From Gammaproteobacteria bacterium (GTDB lineage: Bacteria > Pseudomonadota > Gammaproteobacteria > Steroidobacterales > Rariloculaceae), in assembly GCA_036381015.1 (NCBI GenBank), contig DASVDR010000045.1, positions 66,537 through 130,536 on the forward strand: a stretch of DNA of 64,000 bases. Direction: 5' to 3'. Numbering within the stretch: position 1 is the stretch's first letter; every line of letters begins with the position of its first letter. Positions 48,995-57,406 of this stretch are shown piece after piece. A program made the translations under genes and the position numbers. Below the pieces are notes generated by a model. The model worked only from the letters and a program-made list of their open reading frames with translations. It searched no databases and was not told the origin of the DNA.

Positions 48995-49033
48995 TGACGA
49001 GCCGGCGTTTCCAGCCGATCGGGGAGACTGCCG

Positions 49034-51445
49034 ATGCCGCCGCGCGCAGAGGTTCTCGCGAACGTTCGAACGGACGACGCCGGCGATCGTGCGGACCTGC
49101 TTCGGCGGATGGACGCGTACTGGCGCGCCGCGAACTATCTGTCCGTCGGGCAAATCTACTTGATGGCGAACCCGCTTCTGCGCGAGCCGCTGCGCCTCGA
49201 GCACGTGAAGCCGCGGCTGCTGGGTCACTGGGGAACGACGCCCGGTCTGAACTTCATCTACGCGCACCTGAACCGCGTAATCAAGGAGCGGGATCTCGAC
49301 ATGATCTTCGTCACCGGTCCCGGGCACGGCGGCCCGGCTCTCGTGGCGAACACGTGGCTCGAGGGCACCTACAGCGAGCTCTACCCGGAGGTGTCGCTGA
49401 ACGAGGAGGGCATGGGGCTGCTGTTCAGGCAGTTTTCGTTTCCGGGAGGTGTTCCGAGCCACACGGCGGCGGAGACTCCGGGCTCGATCAACGAAGGCGG
49501 CGAGCTCGGCTACTCGCTCGCACACGCGTATGGCGCGGCATTCGACAATCCCGACCTGATCGTCGCCTGTGTCATCGGCGACGGCGAGGCGGAGACCGGT
49601 GCGCTCGCGGCGAGCTGGCATTCGAACAAGTTCCTGAATCCCGCGATCGACGGCGCCGTGCTGCCGATTCTGCATCTGAACGGATGGAAGATCGCCAATC
49701 CGAGCTACCTCGCGCGGATATCGCGACGCGAGCTCGAGGATCTGTTTCGCGGGTACGGCTACGAGCCGACCTTCGTCGAAGGCGAGGAACCGGAGGCCGT
49801 CCACGAGCAGATGGCCGCGGCGCTCGATGCCGTGCTCGACCGCATCGCTTCGATTCAGGCCGACGCCCGCACCCGCGGCTTCACCGAGCGGCCCCAGTGG
49901 CCGATGCTCGTGCTGCGCACGCCGAAAGGCTGGACCGGCCCGAAGATCGTCGACGGCGAGCCGGTCGAAGGGACGTGGCGCTCGCATCAGGTTCCGCTCG
50001 CCGGGCTGCGTGAGAACCCGGCCCATCTCGCGCAGCTCGAAGCCTGGCTGCGCAGCTATCGGCCGGAGGAGCTTTTCGACGAGTCCGGACGGCCGGTGCC
50101 CATGCTGCTCGATCTCGCGCCCCGCGGCCCGCGGCGAATGGGCGCGAACCCTCGCGCGAACGGCGGAACTCTCCTCAAGGATCTGCGCCTCCCGGACTTC
50201 AGGCAGTACGCCGTCGAGGTCCCGCGGCCGGGCGCGACGAAGGCCGAGGCGACCCAGGTGCTCGGCCGGTACCTGCGCGACGTCATGCAGAAAAATCTGG
50301 AGTCGCGCAATTTTCTCGTGTTCGGCCCGGACGAGACGGCATCGAACCGGCTCCAGGCGATCTACGAAGTGACCGCGAAGCGCTTTACCGGGCCCTTCGT
50401 GTCGGAGGACGTGCATCTCGCGCCGGACGGCCGCGTCTTCGAGGTGCTGTCGGAGCACCTGTGCCAGGGCTGGCTCGAAGGCTATCTGCTGACCGGAAGG
50501 CACGGCGTTTTCTCGTGCTACGAGGCATTCATCCACATCGTCGATTCCATGTTCAATCAGCATGCGAAGTGGCTGAAGGTCTCGAAGGAGATTCCCTGGC
50601 GGCGTCCGATCGCCTCGCTGAACTATCTCTTGACGTCGCACGTTTGGCGACAGGACCACAACGGCTTCAGCCACCAGGACCCGGGATTCATCGACCACGT
50701 CGTGAACAAGAAGGCCGAGATCGTGCGCGTCTACTTGCCGCCCGATGCGAACACGCTGCTTTGCGTCGCCGATCAGTGCTTGAGATCTCGCGACTTCGTG
50801 AACGTCGTGGTCGCGGGCAAGCAGCTGCAGCCGCAGTACCTCGACATCGACGCCGCGATCAAGCACTGTGCGGTGGGGATCGGCATCTGGCCTTGGGCGA
50901 GCAACGACGAGGGCAGCGAGCCCGACGTCGTGATGGCGTGCGCGGGCGATGTGCCGACGATGGAGACGCTCGCGGCCGTATCGATTCTGCGCGAGCTCTA
51001 CGCCGATCTCAGGGTCAGGGTCGTCAACGTCGTGGATTTGATGACGCTGCAACCGCCGTCGGAGCATCCGCACGGGCTGTCGGACCGCGATTTCGACGCG
51101 ATCTTCACGCGCGACAAGCCGATCATCTTCGCCTATCACGGATACCCGTGGCTGATTCACAGGCTCACGTATCGGCGCACGAATCATCCGAATCTCCACG
51201 TGCGCGGCTACAAGGAAGAGGGAACGACGACGACGCCGTTCGACATGTGCGTGCTGAACGACATCGATCGCTTTCACCTCGTCGCCGACGTCATCGACCG
51301 CGTGCCGAAGCTCGGGCCGACGGCCGCGTACGGCAAGCAGCGGATGCGCGACAAGCTGATCGAGCACAACCAATACATCCACGAGCACGGCCAGGACCTG
51401 CCCGAGGTGCGGCAATGGGCCTGGCAAAGCGAGCAGGAGGACTGA
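49034..51445 (+). CDS. xfp: Phosphoketolase (xylulose-5-P/fructose-6-P)
   Basis: An 803-residue thiamine-diphosphate enzyme of full family length. It splits xylulose-5-P (and often fructose-6-P) with phosphate to acetyl-phosphate plus glyceraldehyde-3-P (or erythrose-4-P). Family segments: [93 protein letters not shown], the ThDP-binding [10 protein letters not shown], and the C-terminal [26 protein letters not shown] lies 5-9 bases before ATG 49034. The pseudo-transaldolase starts 3 bases after its stop, then acetate kinase, forming an ATP-yielding acetyl-phosphate shunt. Confidence 0.97.
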   Translation: MPPRAEVLANVRTDDAGDRADLLRRMDAYWRAANYLSVGQIYLMANPLLREPLRLEHVKPRLLGHWGTTPGLNFIYAHLNRVIKERDLDMIFVTGPGHGGPALVANTWLEGTYSELYPEVSLNEEGMGLLFRQFSFPGGVPSHTAAETPGSINEGGELGYSLAHAYGAAFDNPDLIVACVIGDGEAETGALAASWHSNKFLNPAIDGAVLPILHLNGWKIANPSYLARISRRELEDLFRGYGYEPTFVEGEEPEAVHEQMAAALDAVLDRIASIQADARTRGFTERPQWPMLVLRTPKGWTGPKIVDGEPVEGTWRSHQVPLAGLRENPAHLAQLEAWLRSYRPEELFDESGRPVPMLLDLAPRGPRRMGANPRANGGTLLKDLRLPDFRQYAVEVPRPGATKAEATQVLGRYLRDVMQKNLESRNFLVFGPDETASNRLQAIYEVTAKRFTGPFVSEDVHLAPDGRVFEVLSEHLCQGWLEGYLLTGRHGVFSCYEAFIHIVDSMFNQHAKWLKVSKEIPWRRPIASLNYLLTSHVWRQDHNGFSHQDPGFIDHVVNKKAEIVRVYLPPDANTLLCVADQCLRSRDFVNVVVAGKQLQPQYLDIDAAIKHCAVGIGIWPWASNDEGSEPDVVMACAGDVPTMETLAAVSILRELYADLRVRVVNVVDLMTLQPPSEHPHGLSDRDFDAIFTRDKPIIFAYHGYPWLIHRLTYRRTNHPNLHVRGYKEEGTTTTPFDMCVLNDIDRFHLVADVIDRVPKLGPTAAYGKQRMRDKLIEHNQYIHEHGQDLPEVRQWAWQSEQED

Positions 51446-51448
51446 GCG

Positions 51449-52600
51449 TTGGCGGCGAGAAGGGGCAGGACGGCGGTCCGAAATCCGCTGAGGACGCTGC
51501 GCGACCACGGGCAAAGCTTATGGCTCGACAGCTTCTCTCGGGGAATGCTCGCGAGCGGCGAGCTCGAGCGTCTCGTCGGCGAGTGCGGAGTGCGCGGCGT
51601 CACGTCGAGCCGAGCGGATCTCGACGGGGCCGACGCGCGCTCGCGCGGCGAGGATGAGCCCGCTCGCTGCACGGTCGGCCCGGAAGACGAGATTCGCGAG
51701 ACGATCGTCGTCGAGGAGGCGCGGCACGCGGCCGATCTGCTGCGGCCGGTCTATGACGCGAGTGCCGGCGCCGACGGGTTCGTCTGCGTTGCCGTATCGC
51801 CCTGGAAGGCGGACGATGCCGGCGCGACGATCGCGGAGGCCAAGCGGCTTTGGGGATCGATCGCGCGGCGCAACGCGATGATCGAGGTGCCCGCGACGAT
51901 CGAGGCGCTGACGGCCGTGCGCGCGCTGCTCGCCGAAGGGATCAACGTGAGCGTGGGCATCGTGCTCGGCCTGAAACGGTATCGCGAAGTCCTCTCCTCG
52001 TATCTCGAGGGGATGGAGGCCGCGGCGGCCGCGGGCCGCAATCTCGGGCGCATCGCATCCGTCGCGAGCTTCCGCCTCGACCTGATCGACAGGGCGGCGG
52101 ACCGCGAGCTCGAGCGCATCGCCGCGCGCGGCGACGAGCGGCGGGCGCAAGCCGCCGCGCTGCGCGGGAAGGCCGCGATTGCGAGTGCGCGCGCCGCATA
52201 TGCGGTCTTCGAGGAGCTTGCCGCGTCGCCGCGCTTCCGGCGGCTCGCCGAGCGCCGCGGAGCGCTGCCCCAGCGCTTGCTCTGGAGCGGCACTGCGGCG
52301 GAGCACGGCAGCGGCCGCGCGCGCTACGTCGACGCGCTCGTCCGCCCGCAAACCGCTTGCGCGCTCCACATCGACGCGCTCGCGCACTTCTGCGCGAACG
52401 GCGACCGGCGGCCGCGGCTGATCGGCCGGATCGACGAGGCGGCAGCAACGCTCGCGGCGCTGCGCGGCCTCGGCATCGATCTGGATCGCCTCGGCGACGC
52501 GGTGCTGGACGACACCCTGTGGCGCTCGGTGAATGGGCACGACGCATCGTCCGAGAGGCTCCGGACGCACAGCGGTGCATGCGCCGATGTCGCGACGTGA
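51449..52600 (+). CDS. Transaldolase homologue lacking catalytic residues
   Basis: A 383-residue protein clearly related to bacterial TAL transaldolases (SLWLDSFSRGMLASGELERLV, GINVSVGIVLGLKRYREVLSSYLEGME, SVASF, LRGKAAIASARAAYAVFEEL, LPQRLLWSGT). By alignment with E. coli TalB, four key positions are changed. The Schiff-base lysine is E146 (MIEVPAT for MVKIPAT). The TSNP asparagine is S54 (TSSR). The strand glutamate is A115 (CVAVSP). T156 is G170. The Asp (D27) and Ser (S207) remain. It is therefore unlikely to be a transaldolase and may be structural or regulatory. The TTG start has AGGAGG 8 bases upstream. It overlaps ackA by 14 bases. Confidence 0.85.
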   Translation: MAARRGRTAVRNPLRTLRDHGQSLWLDSFSRGMLASGELERLVGECGVRGVTSSRADLDGADARSRGEDEPARCTVGPEDEIRETIVVEEARHAADLLRPVYDASAGADGFVCVAVSPWKADDAGATIAEAKRLWGSIARRNAMIEVPATIEALTAVRALLAEGINVSVGIVLGLKRYREVLSSYLEGMEAAAAAGRNLGRIASVASFRLDLIDRAADRELERIAARGDERRAQAAALRGKAAIASARAAYAVFEELAASPRFRRLAERRGALPQRLLWSGTAAEHGSGRARYVDALVRPQTACALHIDALAHFCANGDRRPRLIGRIDEAAATLAALRGLGIDLDRLGDAVLDDTLWRSVNGHDASSERLRTHSGACADVAT

Positions 52601-53792
52601 AGGCGCGTCGCTGCTCGTCGTCTTCAACGCAGGCAGCTCGTCGCTGAAATTCGAGGTGTTCGACTGCCGCGGCGGGCTCCGCTCCGTGGCGCAAGGCGCC
52701 ATCCGCGACATCGGGCACGCCGGCGCGACGCTTGCATTCGGAGCAGGCAGCGTGAGTGTCGGGCCCGTCGCCGACGCCGGCGAAGCAGCGGGGATCGCGC
52801 TCGATCGTCTGCTCGGCGGACTCGACGGCTTCGTGCTCCGAGCGGACGACGTCGCGGCCACGGGTCATCGCGTCGTGCACGGCGGCGACCGCTTCTCCGC
52901 GCCCGTGCGCGTGACGGTCTCCGTGTTCGACGCGCTGAAGTCGCTCGCGCCGCTTGCACCGCTGCACAATCCGCAGTCGCTCGCCGTGATGCAAGCGGTC
53001 GGCGAGCGCTTTCCGGACGTGCCGCTCGTCGCCGTGTTCGACACCGGCTTCTTTCACGCTCTGCCCGAGACCGCCAGGCGCTATGCGATCCCGGCGGAGT
53101 GGAGCGAGCGGCTCGGCGTTCGGCGCTACGGCTTCCACGGGATCGCGCACGAGTACCTCGCGCGCCAGCTCGATGCGGCGGGCGGCGCGCGTCGCGCCGT
53201 GACAATACACCTCGGTCAAGGCTGCTCGATGACGGCGCTCAGCGAAGGGCGGCCCGTCGACACCAGCATGGGCTTCACGCCGCTCGAGGGTCTCGTGATG
53301 GGCACGCGCAGCGGCGACGTCGACCCCGGCGTGATTTTGTATCTCGCCCGGCAGGGGCTCGCGTGGAAGGAGCTCGAGGACGGACTGAACCGCGGCTCGG
53401 GCCTCCTCGGTCTCTCCGACGCATCCGACGACGTCCGCGAGCTGCTCGCGCTCGAGTCCGACGGGCACGCGGGCGCACGGCGAGCGCTCGCGATCTTCTG
53501 CATGCGCATCCGCAAGTACCTCGGTGCGTACGCTGCCGTGCTCGGCGGGGTCGACGCGATCGCGTTCGGTGGGGGCATCGGCGAGAACTCGGCGGAGATC
53601 CGCGCGCGCATCCTCGCGGACATGGAATGGCTCGGGGTCGACCTCGACGCCGAGGCGAACGCGTGCGCGTCGGGGCGCGTGGGCCGCATCTCGAGCGCCC
53701 GGTCGGCGGTCGCCGTGCACGTCTTCCCCGTCGACGAGGAGCCGCTGATCGCCGCAGCCGCGCTGGACGTTCTCCGCGATGCAACGGGCTGA
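52587..53792 (+). CDS. ackA: Acetate kinase
   Basis: A 401-residue kinase that turns acetyl-phosphate plus ADP into acetate plus ATP. Motifs: VFNAGSSSLKFEVF at the N-terminus (N14), TGHRVVHGG, LAPLHNP, VFDTGFFHALP, RYGFHGIAHEY, DTSMGFTPLEGLVMGTRSGDVDPG (R241), GGIGENSAEIR and DEEPLIAAAAL. The usual HLGNG nucleotide loop reads HLGQG (Q211). It is the last gene of the phosphoketolase operon and uses its acetyl-phosphate. ATG 52587 sits inside the end of the transaldolase-like gene, so it is translationally coupled. Confidence 0.95.
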   Translation: MSRREGASLLVVFNAGSSSLKFEVFDCRGGLRSVAQGAIRDIGHAGATLAFGAGSVSVGPVADAGEAAGIALDRLLGGLDGFVLRADDVAATGHRVVHGGDRFSAPVRVTVSVFDALKSLAPLAPLHNPQSLAVMQAVGERFPDVPLVAVFDTGFFHALPETARRYAIPAEWSERLGVRRYGFHGIAHEYLARQLDAAGGARRAVTIHLGQGCSMTALSEGRPVDTSMGFTPLEGLVMGTRSGDVDPGVILYLARQGLAWKELEDGLNRGSGLLGLSDASDDVRELLALESDGHAGARRALAIFCMRIRKYLGAYAAVLGGVDAIAFGGGIGENSAEIRARILADMEWLGVDLDAEANACASGRVGRISSARSAVAVHVFPVDEEPLIAAAALDVLRDATG

Positions 53793-53804
53793 CTTTCGCA
53801 TCGG

Positions 53805-53820
53805 CGGTACGGAACTTGCA
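53805..53820 (+). promoter_or_regulatory. Sigma-54-like element before the DksA-like gene
   Basis: CGGTACGGAACTTGCA has GG at -24 and TTGCA at -12 with correct spacing, and two changes elsewhere. Predicted transcription start near 53831, 41 bases before ATG 53872. It is one of the two weakest of the set. Confidence 0.4.
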
Positions 53821-53871
53821 CCCGCTCCATATGGGCCGCATGGCCGGGGGCGAGACGAAGGGAAAGACGAC

Positions 53872-54282
53872 ATGGTGCAGAGACACGAGCGCGACGGACG
53901 CGACGACATCGACGTCGAAGAATTCGAAACCCTGCTGCGGCGGCGACAGCAAGCGCTTTGGGACGACGTTCGGCGCGAGCTCGAGAAGCACGAGGGCGCA
54001 CAGTTCGAGGATCTAATTCAGCAGGGGGCCGATCCGGATGACCGCTCCGTCGCGGACCTGCTGACGGATTTGAATCTGGCCGAGATCAGCCGCGATATCG
54101 ACGAGCTGCGCGCGATCGAGCTCGCGCTCGGGCGGATCGAGGCGGGCAGCTACGGCATTTGCCGGTCCTGCGGACGGCGGATCAACCCCGACCGGCTGCG
54201 TGCGATTCCGGAGACGCCGCTCTGCATCGAGTGCCAAAGCCGCGCGGAGGAGCGCAGCAACGCCGGCACGCCGTCGCTTTAG
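53872..54282 (+). CDS. DksA/TraR-family zinc-finger protein
   Basis: A 136-residue protein: an N-terminal coiled-coil (~12-95, EEFETLLRRRQQALWDDVRRELEKHEG...AEISRDIDELRAIELALGRIEAGSYG) and a C-terminal four-cysteine zinc finger, C-X2-C-X17-C-X2-C (YGICRSCGRRINPDRLRAIPETPLCIECQ). DksA-type proteins enter the secondary channel of RNA polymerase and adjust transcription with ppGpp. This is a short TraR-like relative, not the housekeeping DksA. AAGG lies about 14 bases before ATG 53872. It lies 79 bases after ackA and may be read from that operon as well as from its own element. Confidence 0.88.
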   Translation: MVQRHERDGRDDIDVEEFETLLRRRQQALWDDVRRELEKHEGAQFEDLIQQGADPDDRSVADLLTDLNLAEISRDIDELRAIELALGRIEAGSYGICRSCGRRINPDRLRAIPETPLCIECQSRAEERSNAGTPSL

Positions 54283-54653
54283 GCAACGGGGACGTCCCGT
54301 GCATAGGGACGCTCCTCATTCGACTATACATCGGGGCGTATAGATCGTTGCCGGACGACATCCTTCGTATTCTTCGCTATTAGCCGCGGATCGACCGGTC
54401 CGTGTCATCGTCTCCGCCGTAGCGGCGCGAACGTTCCCGAGCGCGGCAACCGATCGCAATCGGGGACTGTCATGACCGCGCGCCGATTTTCCGTACGGCA
54501 ACTCTGCCGGCGAGCAAGGATCGTGCCGTGTCTTGCGCGGTGCTTGCAGACGCAATTTCCGCTCATGGATTGCAGAAAGCGGACCGCGCGCGGCGGCTCG
54601 TCGAAAACGACTTTCGCTGCTGCCTCCGCGCTTCTGATCGGCTCGAGAAGAAG
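54283..54653. other. Non-coding region before the glycan cluster
   Basis: About 370 bases. Near the left end is GGGACGTCCC (54289-54298), a 10-bp palindrome followed by a GGGACG echo. At 54324-54343 CTATAC and GTATAG form a 6-bp inverted repeat with an 8-base spacer, a possible operator. A 92-codon frame (54472-54750) has no coding character. A sigma-54-like element ends the region. Confidence 0.4.
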
Positions 54654-54669
54654 CGGCATGATGCTTGCA
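54654..54669 (+). promoter_or_regulatory. Sigma-54-like promoter of the glycan cluster
   Basis: CGGCATGATGCTTGCA keeps GGCATG-N4-TTGCA. It shares the longer string GCTTGCATCGATG with the element at 36907. Predicted transcription start near 54680, 48 bases before ATG 54728. Confidence 0.55.
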
Positions 54670-54727
54670 TCGATGGCGGTCCGCGGAAGCTCGGCCCCGG
54701 GGCTCGGCCGCACACGGAGGAGTACGC

Positions 54728-55825
54728 ATGCACGAGACGCTCGGCCGTGAAGGACGAGCATACGGCGGCAAGGGCGATCGAGAATCGAGTGCCGATGCCC
54801 ACATCGCCGTCGTGAGAGCTCTGCACGGGCTCGGCGACATGCTCTGTGCGGTGCCGGCTCTCGCCGCGCTGCGCCGCGCTCATCCGGGTGCGCACGTCAC
54901 GCTGATCGGCTTCCCGGCATGCCGCTGGCTGCTCGAACGGTTCGGCGGTCTCGTCGATGCATTGGTGCCGTTTCCGGGATTTCCCGGTATTCCGGAGAAG
55001 CCTTATTCGTTCAGCGCGCTCTGTGCGTTTTTGCATCGCGCTGCCGCCTCGCCCTACGACCTCGCGATCCAGATGCACGGAAACGGCACCGTGAGCAACG
55101 CGTTCACGGCGCTGCTCGGCGCGCGCACGATCGCCGGGCTCTATCGCCCGGGCCAATACAGGCCCGCGGAAGACACGTTCTTTCCGTATCCCGAGCGCGG
55201 CTCGGAGATTCATCGCTGGCTCTTCTTGACCGAGGCGTTGCGTTGCCCGTCGGACGACGACCGGTTGACCTTCCCGGTGACCGAGGCAGACCGCGAGGCG
55301 TTGCGCTCGCACACGGTGCTCGGCGCATTGCCGGAGCGGGGATTCGTTTGCGTTCACGCGGGCGCACGAAACCCGTCGCGCCGGTGGCCGGCCGAGCGCT
55401 TCGCGCGCGTCGCGGATGCCCTGGCCGAGCGCGGATACGACGTCGTGCTGACCGGAACCGCAACGGAGCGTCCCGCGGCCGAAGCGGTCGCGGCGGCGAT
55501 GCGGCACACCGCGATCAACGCCGCGGGAGACACGCCGCTCGGCGCCGCTGCGGCCTTGCTCGAGAAGGCCGCGCTGCTCTTGACGAACGACACGGGCGTC
55601 TCGCACCTCGCCGCATCGCTGCGCACGCCGAGCGTCGTCGTCTTTCTCGCGTCGGATCCCGACCGCTGGGCGCCGATCGATCGCGAGAGACATCGCGCGG
55701 TCGTCGCGCATGGCCTCGTCACGCGTCCGCTCGAGCGGATGCTCGCGTCGCGCTGCGCGGTCCCCGAAACCTCCGAGGTGCTCGGCGAAGCCCTCGATGT
55801 GATGAATGGAGTGTATGGCGGGTAG
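54728..55825 (+). CDS. Glycosyltransferase family 9 (heptosyltransferase-like)
   Basis: A 365-residue GT-B enzyme. N-terminal domain: IAVVRALHGLGDMLCAVPALAALRRAHPGAHVTLIG. C-terminal nucleotide-sugar domain: VCVHAGARNPSRRWPAERFARVADALAERGYDVVLTGTATERPAA, and LLTNDTGVSHLAASLRTPSVVVF. Family members transfer ADP-heptose or related sugars to lipopolysaccharide-type acceptors. GGAGGAG 6-9 bases before ATG 54728 fixes the start. First gene of a run of overlapping glycan genes. Confidence 0.9.
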   Translation: MHETLGREGRAYGGKGDRESSADAHIAVVRALHGLGDMLCAVPALAALRRAHPGAHVTLIGFPACRWLLERFGGLVDALVPFPGFPGIPEKPYSFSALCAFLHRAAASPYDLAIQMHGNGTVSNAFTALLGARTIAGLYRPGQYRPAEDTFFPYPERGSEIHRWLFLTEALRCPSDDDRLTFPVTEADREALRSHTVLGALPERGFVCVHAGARNPSRRWPAERFARVADALAERGYDVVLTGTATERPAAEAVAAAMRHTAINAAGDTPLGAAAALLEKAALLLTNDTGVSHLAASLRTPSVVVFLASDPDRWAPIDRERHRAVVAHGLVTRPLERMLASRCAVPETSEVLGEALDVMNGVYGG

Positions 55826-56408
55826 CGCTCGACACAGGGCGGGGACTTGGCACGACGCGGCGACGCTCGTCGCGGCGTTCGCCGGTACGAGCAACGGGGC
55901 GAAGGCCGTCGTCCCGGCGCTGCGCAGGCTACGCGCCGCGCTGCCTCGAGCGAAGCTGCTGCTCCTTTGGCCGGCCGAGGTCGAGCCGCCGCCCGGCGCG
56001 TGCACGCTCGCGGACCGCCGAATCGACTATCGGTCGCCCGAGCCGCCCCGCTCGGGCCGAACGGGGGGCCCGCGGGAAGGGGACTTGTCGGACCTCACGG
56101 CGGCGTCCGGTCTCGACGCTGCGATCGCCGCGCTGGCCGCCCATTCGGCGTACCAGGCCATCGTGTTCACGGAGTCCGGCGCGGCCCCTTACGCCGCGGC
56201 GTACGTCTGCTACCTGGCCGGCATTCCGGAGCGCGTTGGGCTCACGGCGGAGTTCGGCGGCGCGGTGCTGTCTCGGGCCGTACCGCCGCCCGCCGGGACG
56301 GCCGAGCACGAGCGCCATCTGTTTCTGCTCGACGCCCTCGGCTTCGGCGGCGCATTGCACGGCCGCCTCGACGCGCCTGCACCGACCGCCGCGCTCGGGA
56401 GCTCGTGA
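55806..56408 (+). CDS. GT9-like protein with only the N-terminal half
   Basis: A 200-residue protein with weak similarity to the N-terminal domain of the GT9 enzymes nearby: AFAGTSNGAKAVVPALRRLRAALPRAKLLLLWP, and YQAIVFTESGAAPYAAAYVCYLAGIPERVGLTAEFGGAVLSRAV (compare FDAAVIFTVYSQNPLPAAMVCYLAGIPRR in the gene at 60190). The nucleotide-sugar domain is missing. The stop is immediately followed, in TGATG overlap, by a GT4 gene, so the truncation is natural and possibly functional. It overlaps the upstream GT9 gene by 20 bases (11 if ATG 55815 is used). Confidence 0.7.
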   Translation: MECMAGSARHRAGTWHDAATLVAAFAGTSNGAKAVVPALRRLRAALPRAKLLLLWPAEVEPPPGACTLADRRIDYRSPEPPRSGRTGGPREGDLSDLTAASGLDAAIAALAAHSAYQAIVFTESGAAPYAAAYVCYLAGIPERVGLTAEFGGAVLSRAVPPPAGTAEHERHLFLLDALGFGGALHGRLDAPAPTAALGSS

Positions 56409-57406
56409 TGCGCCCGCTGAACGTCCTCACATGGCACGTGCACGGCAGCTATCTGTGGTACCTCTCGCGCGTTCCGCATCGGCTCTATCTCCCGATCAAG
56501 CCGGGACGCCCCGAAGGCTACGGCGGGCGGCTGCCGGGACTGCCGTGGCCCGACAACGTGGTCGAGGTGCCTGCCGAAGCCGCGCGCGACCTCGAGCTCG
56601 ACTGCGTCCTGTTTCAATCGCGAAAGAGCTACGTCGAGGACCAGCACGAGATTCTTTCGCCGGCGCAGCGCCGGTTGCCGCGGATCTTTCTCGAGCACGA
56701 TCCGCCGCGCGAGCAACCGACCGATACGCGCCATCCGGTCGACGATCCGAACGTGCTGCTCGTGCACGTCACGGCGTTCAACGAGCTGATGTGGCACAAC
56801 GGACGAACGCCGACACGCGTGATCGAGCACGGCGTCGTCGTGCCCGACGGCGTGCGTTATACCGGCGAGCTCGAGCGGGGGATCGTCGTCGTGAACGGGC
56901 TCGCCGCACGCGGCCGCCGACTCGGCGCGGATGTCTTCGCGGCCGCGCGCCAGCGCGTGCCGCTCGATCTCGTCGGTATGGATTCGCAGCGACTCGGCGG
57001 CCTCGGCGAGGCGGGCCACGAGGAGCTTCCGCGCCTCGCTGCCCGCTACCGCTTCTTCTTCAATCCGATCCGCTACACGAGCCTCGGGCTCGCTGTCTGC
57101 GAAGCGATGATGCTCGGCATCCCAATCGTCGGTCTCGCGACGACGGAGATGGCCACGGTCGTCGAGAACGGCAGGTCCGGGTTCATCGGCACCCGGCTGA
57201 GCGCACTCGTGGATGCGATGCGCGGGCTGCTCGCCGATCCCCGTGAGGCCGCGCGGCTCGGCCGTGAGGCGCGCCGGGTCGCCGAGCGCCGCTTCCACAT
57301 CGGGCGCTTCGTGCGCGACTGGAACGCCGCGTTCGAGGAGGTCACCGGCGTGGGCGCTCCGCGGTCGCGCGACGCCGCGTCGAGGAGCTTCGCCGCTCAT
57401 GCGTAG
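56408..57406 (+). CDS. Glycosyltransferase family 4 (short)
   Basis: A 332-residue protein: N-terminal part (NVLTWHVHGSYLWYLSRVPHRLYLPIKPGRPEGYGGRLPGLPWPDNV) and a GT1/GT4-type C-terminal domain (VVNGLAARGRRLGADVFAAARQRVPLDLVGMDSQ; FFFNPIRYTSLGLAVCEAMMLGIPIVGLATTEMATVVENGRSGF). The usual E-x7-E signature reads SLGLAVCEAMMLG, with the first acidic position replaced. Joined to the previous gene by a one-base TGATG overlap, and overlaps the next gene by 8 bases. Sugar specificity unknown. Confidence 0.82.
   Translation: MRPLNVLTWHVHGSYLWYLSRVPHRLYLPIKPGRPEGYGGRLPGLPWPDNVVEVPAEAARDLELDCVLFQSRKSYVEDQHEILSPAQRRLPRIFLEHDPPREQPTDTRHPVDDPNVLLVHVTAFNELMWHNGRTPTRVIEHGVVVPDGVRYTGELERGIVVVNGLAARGRRLGADVFAAARQRVPLDLVGMDSQRLGGLGEAGHEELPRLAARYRFFFNPIRYTSLGLAVCEAMMLGIPIVGLATTEMATVVENGRSGFIGTRLSALVDAMRGLLADPREAARLGREARRVAERRFHIGRFVRDWNAAFEEVTGVGAPRSRDAASRSFAAHA

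Noticed and set aside
54472-54750. A 92-codon frame before the glycan cluster
   Set aside because: Composition resembles shadow frames, there is no ribosome site, and it overlaps the sigma-54-like element and the start of the GT9 gene.
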